This document shows positions 7,450 through 8,218 of a DNA stretch of 8,218 nucleotides, in pieces. The DNA is taken from positions 1 through 8,218 of the forward strand of contig CALAPG010000179.1 in NCBI GenBank assembly GCA_937889485.1, read 5' to 3'. Position 1 is the first letter of the stretch. Each line of letters starts with the position of its first letter. A model generated the notes under the pieces. That model saw only the letters and a program-made list of their open reading frames with translations, did no database searches and was not told where the DNA came from. Source of the stretch: an uncultured Moraxella sp. GTDB taxonomy: Bacteria > Pseudomonadota > Gammaproteobacteria > Pseudomonadales > Moraxellaceae. A program made the translations under genes and the position numbers.

Positions 7450-8218
7450 TTATGAAACAGCAGCAGCACCGCCAACGATTTCCGAAATTTCTCGGGTAAT
7501 CGCCGCTTGACGCAGCTTGTTGTAAACCAATTGTAATTCATTAATTAAGTTACCTGCGTTGTCCGTTGCCGATTTCATGGCAACCATCCTTGCAGATTGT
7601 TCAGAAGCAATATTTTCCACCACACCCTGATAGACGATTGATTCAACATAACGCCCCATCAAGCCATCTAGCAATTCTTTGGTGCTTGGCTCATAAATAT
7701 AATCCCAGCTATGCTCGCGGTTTTCCATCGTGCTATCTACCAAAGTTTCAGCAGCTATTGGTACTAGGCGTTGTACGCTTGGATTTTGGGTCATTGCATT
7801 CACAAATTCGTTGAATACTAAGTAAATCTCGTCAATTTCACCACGGTTATAAGCATCAAGCATGACTTGCACAGGTGTACTTAGTTGCTCAAAACTTGGG
7901 TTGTCACCATAGTGTGTTTCGGCAGCGATCACGGTGCCGCCAAATGTTTTGAAGAAGCTAACACCTTTTTGTCCAATTACAGCAAAGCGACTTTCAACCG
8001 ATTGGGCATTTTGCGCCTTCACATGTTGCATCAACTTTTTAAATAAGTTGATGTTTAGACCACCTGCTAGGCCACGGTCTGACGTCACAACAATATAACC
8101 AACACGGTTGACAGCGCGTGGTGATAAGTATGGGTGCTTGTAATCAGGGGATGCTTTAACTAAATGAGAAACCACTCGACGCATGCTATCAGCATAAGGA
8201 CGACCTAGTTGCATACGT
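7450..8218 (-). CDS. atpG: ATP synthase F1 gamma subunit, 5'-truncated by the window edge
   Basis: Central rotor shaft of F1. The frame is open to the right edge: the residue before the internal Met at 8214 is Arg ([15 protein letters not shown]), matching the gamma-family region near residue 35, as in E. coli (RMAASRPYAETMRKV). About 255 residues are present of roughly 290, so only the N-terminal helix is missing and the real start lies outside. Signatures seen: [31 protein letters not shown], and the C-terminal helix with [25 protein letters not shown] and [16 protein letters not shown]. It ends 25 bases before atpD and is clearly in the same operon. Met 8214 should not be taken as the start. 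Confidence 0.97.
   Translation of the reverse strand, partial: RMQLGRPYADSMRRVVSHLVKASPDYKHPYLSPRAVNRVGYIVVTSDRGLAGGLNINLFKKLMQHVKAQNAQSVESRFAVIGQKGVSFFKTFGGTVIAAETHYGDNPSFEQLSTPVQVMLDAYNRGEIDEIYLVFNEFVNAMTQNPSVQRLVPIAAETLVDSTMENREHSWDYIYEPSTKELLDGLMGRYVESIVYQGVVENIASEQSARMVAMKSATDNAGNLINELQLVYNKLRQAAITREISEIVGGAAAVS

Noticed and set aside
8199..8218. Possible adapter at the right end as well
   Set aside because: The last bases translate as Arg-Met-Gln-Leu-Gly-Arg, matching gamma-subunit sequence, so the right end is genuine genomic DNA.

Overview
The window is an AT-rich stretch of gammaproteobacterial chromosome that most resembles Moraxellaceae (Moraxella/Faucicola, Psychrobacter, Acinetobacter). 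The basis is protein resemblance recalled from memory, not a search. The response regulator reads almost like Acinetobacter BfmR, with its phosphoacceptor at Asp58, and AtpD carries a charged insert before Walker B that I recall from this family. The genus cannot be fixed from sequence alone. The first 15 bases are not genomic: they equal the 3' end of the Illumina TruSeq adapter, so the left end is an untrimmed read or contig edge.

Layout from left to right: (1) adapter, 1-15. (2) avtA (valine-pyruvate aminotransferase), minus strand, C-terminus cut off by the adapter. (3) A short divergent promoter region, 897-1003. (4) An EnvZ-like sensor histidine kinase, plus strand, with no adjacent response regulator. 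(5) A small 59-residue membrane protein, minus strand, just downstream of bfmS. (6) bfmS (histidine kinase), then a promoter and an intrinsic terminator in the gap, then bfmR (response regulator), all minus strand. (7) An AT-rich regulatory region of about 310 bp upstream of bfmR. (8) An intrinsic terminator closing the ATP synthase operon. (9) atpC, atpD and a 5'-truncated atpG, minus strand, running off the right edge.

Minus-strand transcription runs atpG-atpD-atpC-terminator, then bfmR-terminator-promoter-bfmS-small ORF, and meets the plus-strand EnvZ-like kinase tail to tail. The F1 genes encode the gamma, beta and epsilon subunits of ATP synthase. BfmR/BfmS is the envelope, biofilm and virulence two-component system known from Acinetobacter. 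Two sensor kinases thus share the window with only one response regulator. The genes are conventional. The points most worth a second look are the small membrane protein in the bfmS transcription unit, the apparent split of bfmR and bfmS into two transcription units, and a 13-bp RNA hairpin between atpD and atpC. I found no defence system, CRISPR array, mobile element, tRNA or rRNA, and no convincing previously undescribed multi-gene system.
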